Positions 1 to 7,948 of a stretch of DNA of 64,000 nt are shown here, piece after piece. The DNA comes from Dyella psychrodurans (lineage in GTDB: Bacteria > Pseudomonadota > Gammaproteobacteria > Xanthomonadales > Rhodanobacteraceae). The first letter of the stretch is position 1, and each line of letters opens with the position of its first letter. The stretch is from the NCBI RefSeq assembly GCF_003363265.1, contig NZ_QRBF01000003.1:408858-472857 (forward strand), written 5' to 3'. The position numbers were made by a program, and so were the translations under genes. The notes beneath the pieces were generated by a model. That model was not told the DNA's origin. It saw only the letters and a program-made list of their open reading frames with translations, and did no database searches.

Positions 1-551
1 ATCCAGGCATCGATGGAAGGATCCGCCTTCCATGCCTTGACCGCTTCGGCGCTGTTGCGGGCGTAGACGGCAATGTGCGACCGGAAATTCGACAAGGTCG
101 AGATGTCGCCGTCGCGTCCCGCAATGTCTTCCCACATGCCGACCTGCCCCGCGCCATTCACCACCATCACCTTGGTGGTTCCGTGCAAGAGATCGCGGAA
201 ACCTCCGATGTGCCTGGGATTACCGGGCCTCACCAGAATGCCGGCAGGCCGCAGATACAAAGGACGAACGGTTTCGGGAAGCAGCTGATCGTTAAACGCA
301 GTCAGGAAGTCGCTCATCATCGCTTCGGAGCCGCTGTACACAACGTCGCCATCGCGTTGCATGTCGCCGGCCCATTTGGGGGTTGGACCCGCGGTGACTT
401 GCACGTCGATACCGTGCTGTTTACCGAATGCCGCCGCGGCCTCTTGCATGGCCGGGGCAGGACCGCCTGGTCCGTAGACGTGCAGCGTTTCGGCAGCGTG
501 TGCCGACAGGGATGCCGCAAGCAGCGCCACGGCAGGAAGCAGAACTTTCAT
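1..551 (-). CDS. AcfC-like periplasmic substrate-binding protein (3' end beyond window)
   Basis: This open frame starts at an ATG at 551 and runs off the left edge of the window, so only about 183 N-terminal residues are visible. The first 19-20 residues form a clean signal peptide ending in a Ser-Ala-His-Ala cleavage site. The mature part opens with a beta strand (TLHVYGPGGP) followed by a helix, as in type II periplasmic binding proteins. The spacing of later motifs (GDVVYSGSEAMM, RPAGILVRPGNP) resembles the AcfC family of solute-binding proteins. It is the last visible gene of the minus-strand run starting at the DsrE-like gene, about 90 bp after the thioredoxin-like gene. No permease or ATPase is visible, but one could lie beyond the edge. 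The substrate is unknown; its neighbours suggest an oxyanion or sulfur compound. Confidence 0.72.
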   Translation of the reverse strand, partial: MKVLLPAVALLAASLSAHAAETLHVYGPGGPAPAMQEAAAAFGKQHGIDVQVTAGPTPKWAGDMQRDGDVVYSGSEAMMSDFLTAFNDQLLPETVRPLYLRPAGILVRPGNPRHIGGFRDLLHGTTKVMVVNGAGQVGMWEDIAGRDGDISTLSNFRSHIAVYARNSAEAVKAWKADPSIDAW

Positions 552-644
552 GATCACGAAAAACCTCCGAAAAAAACGTTGAAACAATCGCGTGTCATTG
601 CCGTCGCGTGATGAGCCCGATGGCTCTCTCGCCGCAGTGACACG

Positions 645-1187
645 TCATGGGTTTATTGACGATGACTTACCGGTTGCGCAAAGCCCGTATGCTTCAGCGA
701 GCGAAGCCAACTCGCTTTCGTTCAAGGCACCTTCCTGGCGGAATACGATGTCTCCATCGTTGTCGACGAGCAGGGTTGTCGGCACGACGGCGATTCCGCC
801 GAACGCCTCGTTCAATTGCCCCGACGCGTCCCATGCCTGTGGATAGGTGACATGCGACATGGCCGCTGCGGCGGCTACGCGGTTCGGATCGTCGTTCGAC
901 AAGGCCACGCCTACGACGCTCAATCCTGAGGCGCCGTAACGCATATAGGCATTTTCGAGTGCGGGCATCTCAGCCAGGCATGCTTCACAGTCGGTCGACC
1001 AAAAGTTGATCAGCACGAAGCGCCCATTCCATGCCAACGGTGAAAGCGGCTTGCCGTCGAGTCCGGTGATCGCAAGCCGATGCCATGCCTGCACACGATG
1101 TGCATGGTGGAATGACAGGAAGGGCGCAGCGCAAGCCGCCATGATCAACACGATCATGGCGGCCGCGTTCCAGCGAAAGTGTTTCAT
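645..1187 (-). CDS. TlpA/ResA-like thioredoxin-fold protein, membrane-anchored
   Basis: The protein has 180 residues. The ATG at 1187 overlaps the stop of the upstream DoxD/DoxA gene in an ATGA junction, which favours it over a start eight codons earlier. Residues 8-27 form a hydrophobic signal anchor, so the thioredoxin fold should face the periplasm. The fold carries a WSTDCEAC motif with cysteines near residues 67 and 70, and the cis-proline strand reads VVPTTLLVDNDG. Family knowledge: TlpA/ResA proteins reduce or exchange disulfides or persulfides of periplasmic partners. Inference: beside DoxD/DoxA and an exported DsrE protein, it may handle sulfane sulfur or keep those partners reduced. 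Confidence 0.8.
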   Translation of the reverse strand: MKHFRWNAAAMIVLIMAACAAPFLSFHHAHRVQAWHRLAITGLDGKPLSPLAWNGRFVLINFWSTDCEACLAEMPALENAYMRYGASGLSVVGVALSNDDPNRVAAAAAMSHVTYPQAWDASGQLNEAFGGIAVVPTTLLVDNDGDIVFRQEGALNESELASLAEAYGLCATGKSSSINP

Positions 1188-2269
1188 GGCAGCGTGAGCG
1201 GAAGCGTCCACGAGCGACCGTTCACCGAGGTCAACTGCAGCGTGTAGCGTCCCGGTGCCAACGTTGCCGCGTCCGCATCCGCCGGCAAGGTCACGGTGGC
1301 CATGGAGCCGATCGGACCTACCAGGCCGAACGGCCCCGTGTGGATCTTTTGGTAGTCGTAGTCGTTGTGGAAGGCCTGCTTCGGCAGTTTCGCCAGCTGC
1401 TCAGCCGTCCATGTTTTTTCCACGACACCGTTGTTGCCCGAAAGCGTGGCGCGCACCACATCGGACGGTGCTTCCGGCGTACCTGCGTCGACATAGGCCT
1501 TGAAGGTCACGGCACCCTGTTGCGTCAATTGCCCTTCGCTGAGCGACCAGTGATGCGCGGTGGGACTCACCGGACCGCCATGGAATGGCGTGACCACGGA
1601 ACCGCGGAAGTAGCTGTACGTTCCGACGATGAAGATCACCGTGACGGCCAGCAGGACGCCGCTCAATTTTCCAAAGTTCTTGTCGCTGACCGGCAGCGGC
1701 GACGTACCGCCCAGCCACTGGAACCAACGTGCGTTGGCGATGTGCGGCCGCGTGCGTGCCAGCCAGCTGTCGACGGACCACGCACCGCCGCCGGCGAGAA
1801 CCAGCGTGATGCCCATGGCGAAGTTGCAGGCCGCCATGGTCCACTCGTCGATGCACGTGGCGCCTTGCCATCCGAACAGCAACATCAAGGTGAAGGCGAG
1901 GCCGATCGAGAACGCCGCCGCCAGCCGCGTCAGCGTGCCTGTGATCAGCATCAGCCCGACGATCAACTCCGCCGCGCTGAATACGATGACACCCGTGTAG
2001 AGCCACACGAAGTGCTGCAGCAGCCAGGACACCACATGATCCATGCCGAATAAGGCACCCGGCATGGCGGTCTGGAACTTGTAAGCCATCCAATGCGGAG
2101 CGTGCGGGTTCAATTTGGATGGCGCGTAGAAGAAGCGACGCGAACCGCCGCCCCAGTAGATCCAGCCTTGCACGAATCGAACGGCGACAAGTGCAATCGC
2201 TGCCAGGCGCCACGCCTGTTGAAAACCGGCATTCTGTTTGATGGTGAGAGACGTGTTCATAAGAATCAC
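1184..2269 (-). CDS. doxDA: DoxD/DoxA fusion, thiosulfate:quinone oxidoreductase-like membrane protein
   Basis: The protein has 361 residues; a second ATG three codons downstream is also possible. Residues ~20-180 hold the DoxD part, with an RFVQGWIYWGGGSRRFFY motif and four predicted membrane segments, followed by a linker. After one more membrane segment (LLAVTVIFIVGTYSYF) comes a ~130-residue soluble beta-rich domain matching DoxA. In Acidianus, DoxD and DoxA are separate subunits that oxidise thiosulfate to tetrathionate with quinone; bacterial fusions such as this are known. The gene lies between the ModA-like protein (32-bp gap) and the thioredoxin-like gene (4-bp overlap), so translation is probably coupled. 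The thiosulfate substrate is inferred from the family only. Confidence 0.82.
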   Translation of the reverse strand: MILMNTSLTIKQNAGFQQAWRLAAIALVAVRFVQGWIYWGGGSRRFFYAPSKLNPHAPHWMAYKFQTAMPGALFGMDHVVSWLLQHFVWLYTGVIVFSAAELIVGLMLITGTLTRLAAAFSIGLAFTLMLLFGWQGATCIDEWTMAACNFAMGITLVLAGGGAWSVDSWLARTRPHIANARWFQWLGGTSPLPVSDKNFGKLSGVLLAVTVIFIVGTYSYFRGSVVTPFHGGPVSPTAHHWSLSEGQLTQQGAVTFKAYVDAGTPEAPSDVVRATLSGNNGVVEKTWTAEQLAKLPKQAFHNDYDYQKIHTGPFGLVGPIGSMATVTLPADADAATLAPGRYTLQLTSVNGRSWTLPLTLP

Positions 2270-2301
2270 CCTGATACTTGGTTCATGTGGTCGCGTTCGT
2301 T

Positions 2302-3282
2302 TTACGAACCACGTTGCGATGCGTCGTAGGGTTTGAATCCATAACGCTCAAAAATGGCCAGCCCCTGCTCCGACCGGATGAAGTCCAGCCAACGCTGCGC
2401 TGCCTTGGCATGCGATGTGCCTTTGACGATCGCACCGGCGTAGATGGCGGTGGTGTTCTGGCTCGCGGGAATGTCGACATGCGTAATCGGATGACCCGCT
2501 TGTTCCTGGAAGACCGCCTCGGATTGCCACGTCACGCCCGCATCCGCACGGCCCTGCATGATCCACAACGGCGTCTGGCGATGATGGATATGCGTCAGCT
2601 CCGTCGAGCCCTGCCCCACTTTTGTTTCGTAAACCTGCGTTTCGAGCGCCTTGCCGCCAGCCTTTTCCAACGACGCCTCGATCTGACGCGCGATGCCTTC
2701 GAACTCGGGATTGGGCATCGCCAGCTTGAGGCTCGGCTTGCTCAGATCCGACAGTCCCGCGATCTGCATGGGATTGCCGGCCGCCACCATGATGGTCAGC
2801 GTATTGGTGGCGTACGGCACGGCGGGTGCTTGCAGCAAGCCCGTGTCGATCTGCTTCTTCACGGCTTTGAGCCCGGCGAGATAGACGTCCGGCTTGACGG
2901 TCCAGGTCATGTTGCCGACCGTCACCGTGCCGCCCGCCTTCATCTGCTTCACCAGCAGCCCGGGCGGAATCGTTTCCCAATACAAACGTCCCTTGTATTC
3001 GGGATACTTCGCTTCGAAGGCCTTGACCAGCGGCGCCATCGCGAAGAAGTAGTTGCCGCCGACATAAAGCGACAACGCGGGGTGGTCCGGATTGCCGTGG
3101 AAATCCGCCAGATTGTCGGCGTCCGGTACCGTGAATTCAAAACCGCGACTGGCCTGATCGTTGTTTTCGCCGTGTTGCCACGGCGGGCTCAACTCGGGAG
3201 CCTTGGCGGTCTGCGCCATCGCAATGCCGGCTGCACCGGCGAAGAGCAAAGCGGCCGCGACGATGTTGGGTTTGATAAGCAT
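2302..3282 (-). CDS. ModA/sulfate-type periplasmic substrate-binding protein
   Basis: The protein has 326 residues and a clear signal peptide (MLIKPNIVAAALLFAG, cleavage after IAMA). The mature region has the layout of class II oxyanion-binding proteins: LSLYVGGNYFF at the first strand, a central NTLTIMVAAGNP strand, and a late RADAGVTWQSEAV motif typical of molybdate/sulfate binders. It lies between the exported DsrE-like protein and DoxD/DoxA with short gaps, so it is in the same operon. The specificity residues cannot be assigned by eye. Candidate ligands are sulfate, thiosulfate, tungstate or molybdate. No permease partner is next to it, so it might act as a periplasmic carrier or sensor rather than as part of an ABC importer. 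Confidence 0.75.
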   Translation of the reverse strand: MLIKPNIVAAALLFAGAAGIAMAQTAKAPELSPPWQHGENNDQASRGFEFTVPDADNLADFHGNPDHPALSLYVGGNYFFAMAPLVKAFEAKYPEYKGRLYWETIPPGLLVKQMKAGGTVTVGNMTWTVKPDVYLAGLKAVKKQIDTGLLQAPAVPYATNTLTIMVAAGNPMQIAGLSDLSKPSLKLAMPNPEFEGIARQIEASLEKAGGKALETQVYETKVGQGSTELTHIHHRQTPLWIMQGRADAGVTWQSEAVFQEQAGHPITHVDIPASQNTTAIYAGAIVKGTSHAKAAQRWLDFIRSEQGLAIFERYGFKPYDASQRGS

Positions 3283-3349
3283 GTGTCTCTCCTGAGGGGT
3301 GCCGCGAAGGCGCCCCTTGCAAAAATAGCGAGCTGTGAAAACCGGCGCC

Positions 3350-3904
3350 TTACAGCTGCAGCAGGTCGTAACCCTGGTGCTCGAGCGTCGTCACGGTGGT
3401 CAGCGCGGACAGCGCCAGCGTGACGTGCGGGTCCACCCATGCGTAATCGAACTGATGTTCGGCCACGGCCTGACCGCAGACCGCCACATCCACGCCGGCG
3501 CTGCGAAGCTTTTCGATCAGCGGCAGATTGGGATTGGGCACCCCGTAGGCAGCGCGATATTGCGCATCGTTGAGCACCAGCGGTGTCGCACCGCCGGAAG
3601 CCACCGCGACAAACTTCAAGTGATCCAGGGGAACGCCCGCGGCCACATAGAGGTTCACGGTACGCGCCACACGATCCAGGGAGGCATTGACATCGCGAGG
3701 CGATTTCGCGGCCTCGGTCAGTGAAAACACAATCCGGTAGGTCTGGTCCGCAACGGGCTTATAGGCGGCGTTGGGCAGATAATGGATCTTGCCGTAGCCG
3801 GTAATCGTGGGCGTGGCCCAGAAACCGGCAGGCTGGTCGGCGGCAACCGCCGCGACGGACATCATGAGACTCGCCGTGGCGAGTAGAAGGGAAAGACGAC
3901 GCAT
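3350..3904 (-). CDS. Exported DsrE/DsrF-like sulfur-relay protein
   Basis: The start is the ATG at 3904, behind a GAGGAG ribosome site; the longer frame to 3982 has none. The product has 184 residues with a signal peptide (RRLSLLLATASLMMSVAAVAA). The mature part has the DsrE alpha/beta fold, including DQTYRIVFSLTEAA, LKFVAVASGGATPLVLN and a conserved loop VDVAVCGQAVAEH with one cysteine near residue 143. That position matches the sulfur-carrying cysteine of DsrE/TusD proteins. Cytoplasmic DsrE proteins pass persulfide sulfur between partners; an exported form is known but less common. It is the first gene of the minus-strand sulfur operon and is divergent from the LysR gene. Confidence 0.75.
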   Translation of the reverse strand: MRRLSLLLATASLMMSVAAVAADQPAGFWATPTITGYGKIHYLPNAAYKPVADQTYRIVFSLTEAAKSPRDVNASLDRVARTVNLYVAAGVPLDHLKFVAVASGGATPLVLNDAQYRAAYGVPNPNLPLIEKLRSAGVDVAVCGQAVAEHQFDYAWVDPHVTLALSALTTVTTLEHQGYDLLQL

Positions 3905-3997
3905 GGCATGAACTCCTCTACAAATGCGATAACTGCGAAAGGCGAAGAAATGCGCCTTCCGGGCAACGCAAAGTGTGAGCACGCGGCACTCATAGAT

Positions 3998-4010
3998 CTA
4001 ATACAATTAG
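3998..4010. promoter_or_regulatory. Palindromic operator between the sulfur operon and its LysR gene
   Basis: CTAATACAATTAG is a perfect 5+3+5 palindrome located 94 bp before the DsrE-like start and 22 bp before the LysR start. The same sequence on the other strand, with one arm mismatch, occurs at 5001-5013 before the desulfurase-like gene. Position and recurrence suggest a binding site for the adjacent LysR protein; this is inferred. Confidence 0.55.
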
Positions 4011-4031
4011 CCGAAGCCATTCATATAGAAA

Positions 4032-4928
4032 ATGCATATGAACCTGCATCACCTGGCTGTCTTCAACGCCATCGCCGAAACCGGCAGCATCTCGGCCGCC
4101 GCCGAACGGCTGTACATCTCCCAGCCTGCCCTCTCCCGCGAGCTCAAGGATTTCGAGGCCCGTCTGGGCGTCACGCTGTTCGAACGCATGCCGCGCGGCA
4201 TGCGCATGACGCATGCGGGCGAGGTGCTGCGCGAATATGCGGCTCGCCTGTTCGACATCTCGCGCACCGCCGAAGCCGCGATGCGCGAAATCGCCGACGC
4301 GCGCATGGGCCACCTCTCGATCGGCGCCAGCAACACGAACGGCACCTATGTGCTTCCGCAGCGACTGGCCACCTTTCGTCAAGCCAATCCTGGCGTGCGC
4401 ATCACCATGTTCGTCGGCAATACGGAGCAGATTTCCCAAGGCGTCGCGGACATGCGTTTCGCGCTCGGCTTCATCGAAGGCCCGTTGCATGTCAGCGGAC
4501 TGGTGGCCGAGCAATTCCAGAAAGACGAGCTCGTGCCGGTGGTGGCCGCTGACCATGAACTCCTGGAAAAGAAGCGTCTTCTGGCGGCCGACCTCAATGA
4601 CCGGCCGCTCCTGATGCGCGAACAAGGTTCCGGCACACGCGAACTCATCGCCGAAATGCTGGACGCCAACGACGTGCAACAGGGCAACGTGATGGAATTC
4701 GGCAATACGGAAGCCTTGAAGCAGGCCGCCATGCACGGCGGCGGCATTGCCTGGTTGCCGCGCATCAGCATCGCGAAGGAACTGGATGAAGGCACGTTGC
4801 AGGTGCTTCCCATCAAGCGCCTGATGATTCAGCGGCCGCTGAGCGTCATTCGTCGCGCCAGCGCACATGTAGGACCCACCAGCGAGGCGTTTCTAAAAAC
4901 CCTGCGCGCCAGCCTAGACACGCAGTGA
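4032..4928 (+). CDS. LysR-family regulator, CysB-like
   Basis: The protein has 298 residues; the start may be this ATG or the one two codons later. Residues 1-60 form the winged helix-turn-helix (LAVFNAIAETGSISAAAERL, SQPALSRELKDFEARLG). The rest is the two-lobed effector domain (HLSIGASNTNGTYVLP, EQGSGTRELIAEM). The EQGSGTRE segment is typical of members that sense small anionic effectors, as in the CysB/CbbR-like branch. The gene is divergent from the exported sulfur operon and upstream of the desulfurase-like gene on the same strand. The flanking palindromes are its likely targets. Effector and sign of regulation are unknown. Confidence 0.88.
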   Translation: MHMNLHHLAVFNAIAETGSISAAAERLYISQPALSRELKDFEARLGVTLFERMPRGMRMTHAGEVLREYAARLFDISRTAEAAMREIADARMGHLSIGASNTNGTYVLPQRLATFRQANPGVRITMFVGNTEQISQGVADMRFALGFIEGPLHVSGLVAEQFQKDELVPVVAADHELLEKKRLLAADLNDRPLLMREQGSGTRELIAEMLDANDVQQGNVMEFGNTEALKQAAMHGGGIAWLPRISIAKELDEGTLQVLPIKRLMIQRPLSVIRRASAHVGPTSEAFLKTLRASLDTQ

Positions 4929-5000
4929 CACGGCGAATGCCGCTTCACGTACCTGCGTCCATCCGCTAACGGTATATATCCAATCTATACATAGGCTCCA

Positions 5001-5013
5001 CTAATTGTATTGG
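5001..5013. promoter_or_regulatory. Second copy of the LysR-region palindrome
   Basis: CTAATTGTATTGG is the inverted counterpart of the palindrome at 3998-4010 with one mismatch in an arm. It lies 62 bp before the start of the desulfurase-like gene and 72 bp after the LysR stop. It suggests that the LysR protein co-regulates both transcription units. Confidence 0.5.
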
Positions 5014-5075
5014 CGATATGCATGAGCCGGGATCATGCTCTGCTGCGTCCCCCGCCGATCCATTGAGGCCACCCC

Positions 5076-6278
5076 ATGCATTACCTCGACAACGCCGCGA
5101 CGTCCTGGCCGAAACCGGAGATCGTCTACGAGTCCCTGGACCAGGGCTTTCGTCAGTTCCTCAGCGCGAAGCGAGGCACGTCGCAGACATCGCGCCACGG
5201 CGCCGCTGCGCTGGACGCCGCGAGACAGACACTGGCCGAGCTCCTTCACGTGCCCGACGCATCGCGCATCGTCTTCACGGGCGGCTGCACGCAAGCGCTC
5301 AACCTTGCGATCCAGGCGTTTCCCTGGCAACCGGGCGACGGCATCGTGATCAGCGCTCTCGAGCACCACGCATTGTCTCGCCCCGTACGCAAAGTAGCGC
5401 GCGAAAAGCAGCTTGAGTTCTACGTGGTTCCCTATACCGACGAAGAGCCGTTCTCGCTGGACGCCTACGAACAACTGCTGCGGACCAAGCCCAACATCCG
5501 GCTTGTGGCGACCATGCACGCGAGCAACGTGATCGGCTCGATCCTGCCGGTGGAAGCGATCGGCCGTCTCGCCAGGCAGTACGGCAAGTACTACCTGCTG
5601 GACGCTGCGCAGTCCGCGGGAGCACTTCCCATCGATGCGCAACGGTTCAACGCCGACATGATCGCGCTGCCGGCACACAAGTCGCTGTATGGCCCGCCCG
5701 GCATCGGCGCCCTGTACGTCAGCGAGAACGTGCCGCTTCAAACCTTCATGGAAGGCGGCACGGGCAGCGACTCCGGCGAACATGCCGTCCGTCTTGTCGT
5801 GCCGGATATGTTCGAGGTTGGAACGATCCCCATGCCGCAGATCCATGCGATGGCGGCGGGCGCCGAATGGGTGATGGAAACTGGCATAGAGACCATCCGA
5901 CAGCACGAGACGCGATTGCTCCAACATCTTCTCGATGGATTGAAGGCGCTGCCCGAGGTGATCGTCTACGGGCACACGCATGTCGAACGGAAGACCCCGG
6001 TCGTGTCTTTCAATCTGATCGGCAAGCAGCCCAAATCCGTGGGAGAGCTGCTGTTCGACCGATACGACATCGCCCTGCGCGCCGGTTTCCATTGCGCACC
6101 GATGGCACATCAGGCGATCGGGACATTGCCCCTCGGCGGCACCATCCGGGCCAGCTTGGGTTATTACACGACCCTCGACGACGTCGATGCGCTGCTGAAT
6201 GCACTCGGACATATCGGCGACGTTACGCATCATTCGGATCGCAAAGATTCCTTGAGCGAAGAACGCCAGCCGCGGTAA
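5076..6278 (+). CDS. Cysteine desulfurase-like PLP enzyme (class V aminotransferase)
   Basis: The protein has 400 residues, the normal length for the SufS/CsdB-like desulfurase family. It begins directly with the family start MHYLDNAATSWPKP. The PLP-binding lysine is visible in ALPAHKSLYGPPG (K202), with the cofactor-stacking histidine in LEHHAL and the ring-nitrogen aspartate in YLLDAAQSAG (D177). The sulfur-accepting cysteine is present in RAGFHCAPMAH (C340). It can therefore be expected to remove sulfur or selenium from cysteine or selenocysteine. It resembles the stand-alone 'cysteine desulfurase family' rather than IscS, and no isc/suf genes are nearby. It follows the LysR gene and a second copy of the operator palindrome, linking it to the periplasmic sulfur operon. 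Confidence 0.85.
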   Translation: MHYLDNAATSWPKPEIVYESLDQGFRQFLSAKRGTSQTSRHGAAALDAARQTLAELLHVPDASRIVFTGGCTQALNLAIQAFPWQPGDGIVISALEHHALSRPVRKVAREKQLEFYVVPYTDEEPFSLDAYEQLLRTKPNIRLVATMHASNVIGSILPVEAIGRLARQYGKYYLLDAAQSAGALPIDAQRFNADMIALPAHKSLYGPPGIGALYVSENVPLQTFMEGGTGSDSGEHAVRLVVPDMFEVGTIPMPQIHAMAAGAEWVMETGIETIRQHETRLLQHLLDGLKALPEVIVYGHTHVERKTPVVSFNLIGKQPKSVGELLFDRYDIALRAGFHCAPMAHQAIGTLPLGGTIRASLGYYTTLDDVDALLNALGHIGDVTHHSDRKDSLSEERQPR

Positions 6279-6292
6279 TGCCTTCTGTCACC

Positions 6293-6330
6293 GAAAACCC
6301 CACCGGCGACGCATGGCGTCGACCGGTGGG
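6293..6330 (-). terminator. Intrinsic terminator of the porin gene
   Basis: The stem pairs CCCACCGG with CCGGTGGG and inner GACGC with GCGTC around an ATG loop. On the minus strand it is followed by a short GTTTTC run. It lies between two convergent genes and can end the porin transcript; the palindrome may serve both strands. Confidence 0.6.
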
Positions 6331-6338
6331 TGCGGTTG

Positions 6339-7760
6339 TCAGATCTCCAGATGCACGCGCATGCCATAGATAAACACGGGACCTCGACGATCCGCGTTGT
6401 AGCCGGGGTTGACGATCATCTGCCCATCGGGGCTCAACTCGACGCCCTTGAAAAGGTGATAGTTGTAGTAGGCCTCCAACACTTCTTCCCGGCCATAGTG
6501 AGCAAGCTGGCCGTCGCCTAGAAAACCGCCCAGTCCTCCGGCGGCAAGATACTCGCGGTGCTGGCGATTCAAGCCGGCGGTGGAGAAAGCGATGCCGAAA
6601 ACATCGTCCGGACGGTTCCAGCGCGTGCCATTGACGGAAACGCCACCCGAGAGATCGTTGTCGATTTCGGTGAATGCAAATTCCTCGACACGATCGTTGG
6701 CGCTGCTGGCGCGCAGGAACACGCCGACGTCGCTGCTGAGCCGCTGCTCGAAGCTGATGCCATATCCCACTTTCGACGAGGTCTTGAGCACGTTGCTGAG
6801 GTTGGGCACTTCACCCGTGCCGGCTGCCGCGGCGATCGCATCCGTATAGCTGCCCGCGTAGGCGCGGTTGGCAAAACCCAGCACGCGCACCAACCCCGGC
6901 AAGTCGCCGATCTTGTGATCGTGCTCCACTTCGATCTCGTCGCCGTGATAACGCCAGATGTTGTGGTCGAGGGTGGTGCCGTTCGCCTCCTTGGGCTCCA
7001 TGAAGCGGCCGATGCGAACCACCCAGTTGTCCCAGTAGAACTCCCCGGCGCCACCGATGGTGTAAGCGCGCGCATCGGCGGCATAGTCCCACGCGCCATA
7101 GGTGATCATGGCCCAGTTGAGGAACTGCGTGCGCGGATCGTTGGCGTAAGTGTTCTTTTCGAAAATGTCGGTCAGGGTGATCTTGCCGAGCGTCACCACG
7201 AAGCGATGCGAATCGTAGTTGCCGGCCAGTTGGTTCGGACCATCTTCGACGTGGATGGCGTCGCCGCCAAGATCGAATGTTTGCCGCAAAAACCATCGCG
7301 CATAGTAGCCGCGCGGACGGGTACCGCCATTCTTCTGAATCTCGCCGTTCTGGATGCTGGCAAGGCCGTAAAGATGGGAGAGCGGCTGTCCCACCACGAC
7401 TTCCGGATCGAAATACAGCTCACCGCCCTTCCAAAGGCGCGCCCCCATATAAGTCGTAAATGTCCACGTATAGCTGTACTCGGGCGTGGTCGCCAGACTT
7501 TGCGGGCCGGTGTAGGGCGCATTGAAGCCTTCCTTGTATTGATAGACATACGTGGTCTGAGCGTGAATGTTCCAGCGCTCCTCGCTCGTGTCTTCAGCAT
7601 TCTTGCCTTGTGCCGGCGAGGGTGGCGAGCCGCGGGTTCCATCGGCCGCCGCCAAGGTGTCTTGCGCCTGGGCCGGAGCGCCAAAGGCCAGCGCTCCCAG
7701 CCACAGCATGCATGCCGGAAGATGTTTTCGCGCGATCGAAGTTTGCGTTTGCGTTTGCAT
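6339..7760 (-). CDS. OprB-type carbohydrate-selective porin
   Basis: The protein has 473 residues with a signal peptide (LPACMLWLGALAFGAPAQA). The mature chain alternates short beta strands rich in aromatic residues (QTTYVYQYKEGFNAPY, YSYTWTFTTYMGARLWKGGELYFDPEVVVG). It ends in YGMRVHLEI, a beta strand suitable for outer-membrane assembly. Motifs such as GYYARWFLRQTFDLGG and NRQHREYLAAGGLGGFLGDG are typical of OprB porins. Family role: diffusion of sugars or other small solutes across the outer membrane. It is convergent with the desulfurase-like gene and separated from the next gene upstream by 188 bp, so it is probably monocistronic. The substrate cannot be told from sequence. Confidence 0.85.
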   Translation of the reverse strand: MQTQTQTSIARKHLPACMLWLGALAFGAPAQAQDTLAAADGTRGSPPSPAQGKNAEDTSEERWNIHAQTTYVYQYKEGFNAPYTGPQSLATTPEYSYTWTFTTYMGARLWKGGELYFDPEVVVGQPLSHLYGLASIQNGEIQKNGGTRPRGYYARWFLRQTFDLGGDAIHVEDGPNQLAGNYDSHRFVVTLGKITLTDIFEKNTYANDPRTQFLNWAMITYGAWDYAADARAYTIGGAGEFYWDNWVVRIGRFMEPKEANGTTLDHNIWRYHGDEIEVEHDHKIGDLPGLVRVLGFANRAYAGSYTDAIAAAAGTGEVPNLSNVLKTSSKVGYGISFEQRLSSDVGVFLRASSANDRVEEFAFTEIDNDLSGGVSVNGTRWNRPDDVFGIAFSTAGLNRQHREYLAAGGLGGFLGDGQLAHYGREEVLEAYYNYHLFKGVELSPDGQMIVNPGYNADRRGPVFIYGMRVHLEI

Positions 7761-7948
7761 AAAAAAAGCCGAGTCGAAGGTTTTTGGCGCAGCGCTGCCC
7801 GCAGCAAGCGCGAAGCGTTTGCCGGTCGAAACAGCGCAAGGAAATAGGGACTGATCCGGCGCTAGCAGCCGGCCTGCATCAGCACGATGGAGGCTGACTG
7901 CGCCGGTACCACGCGTTGGGCCATGAGCGCCTCATGCCTGCGACACCT

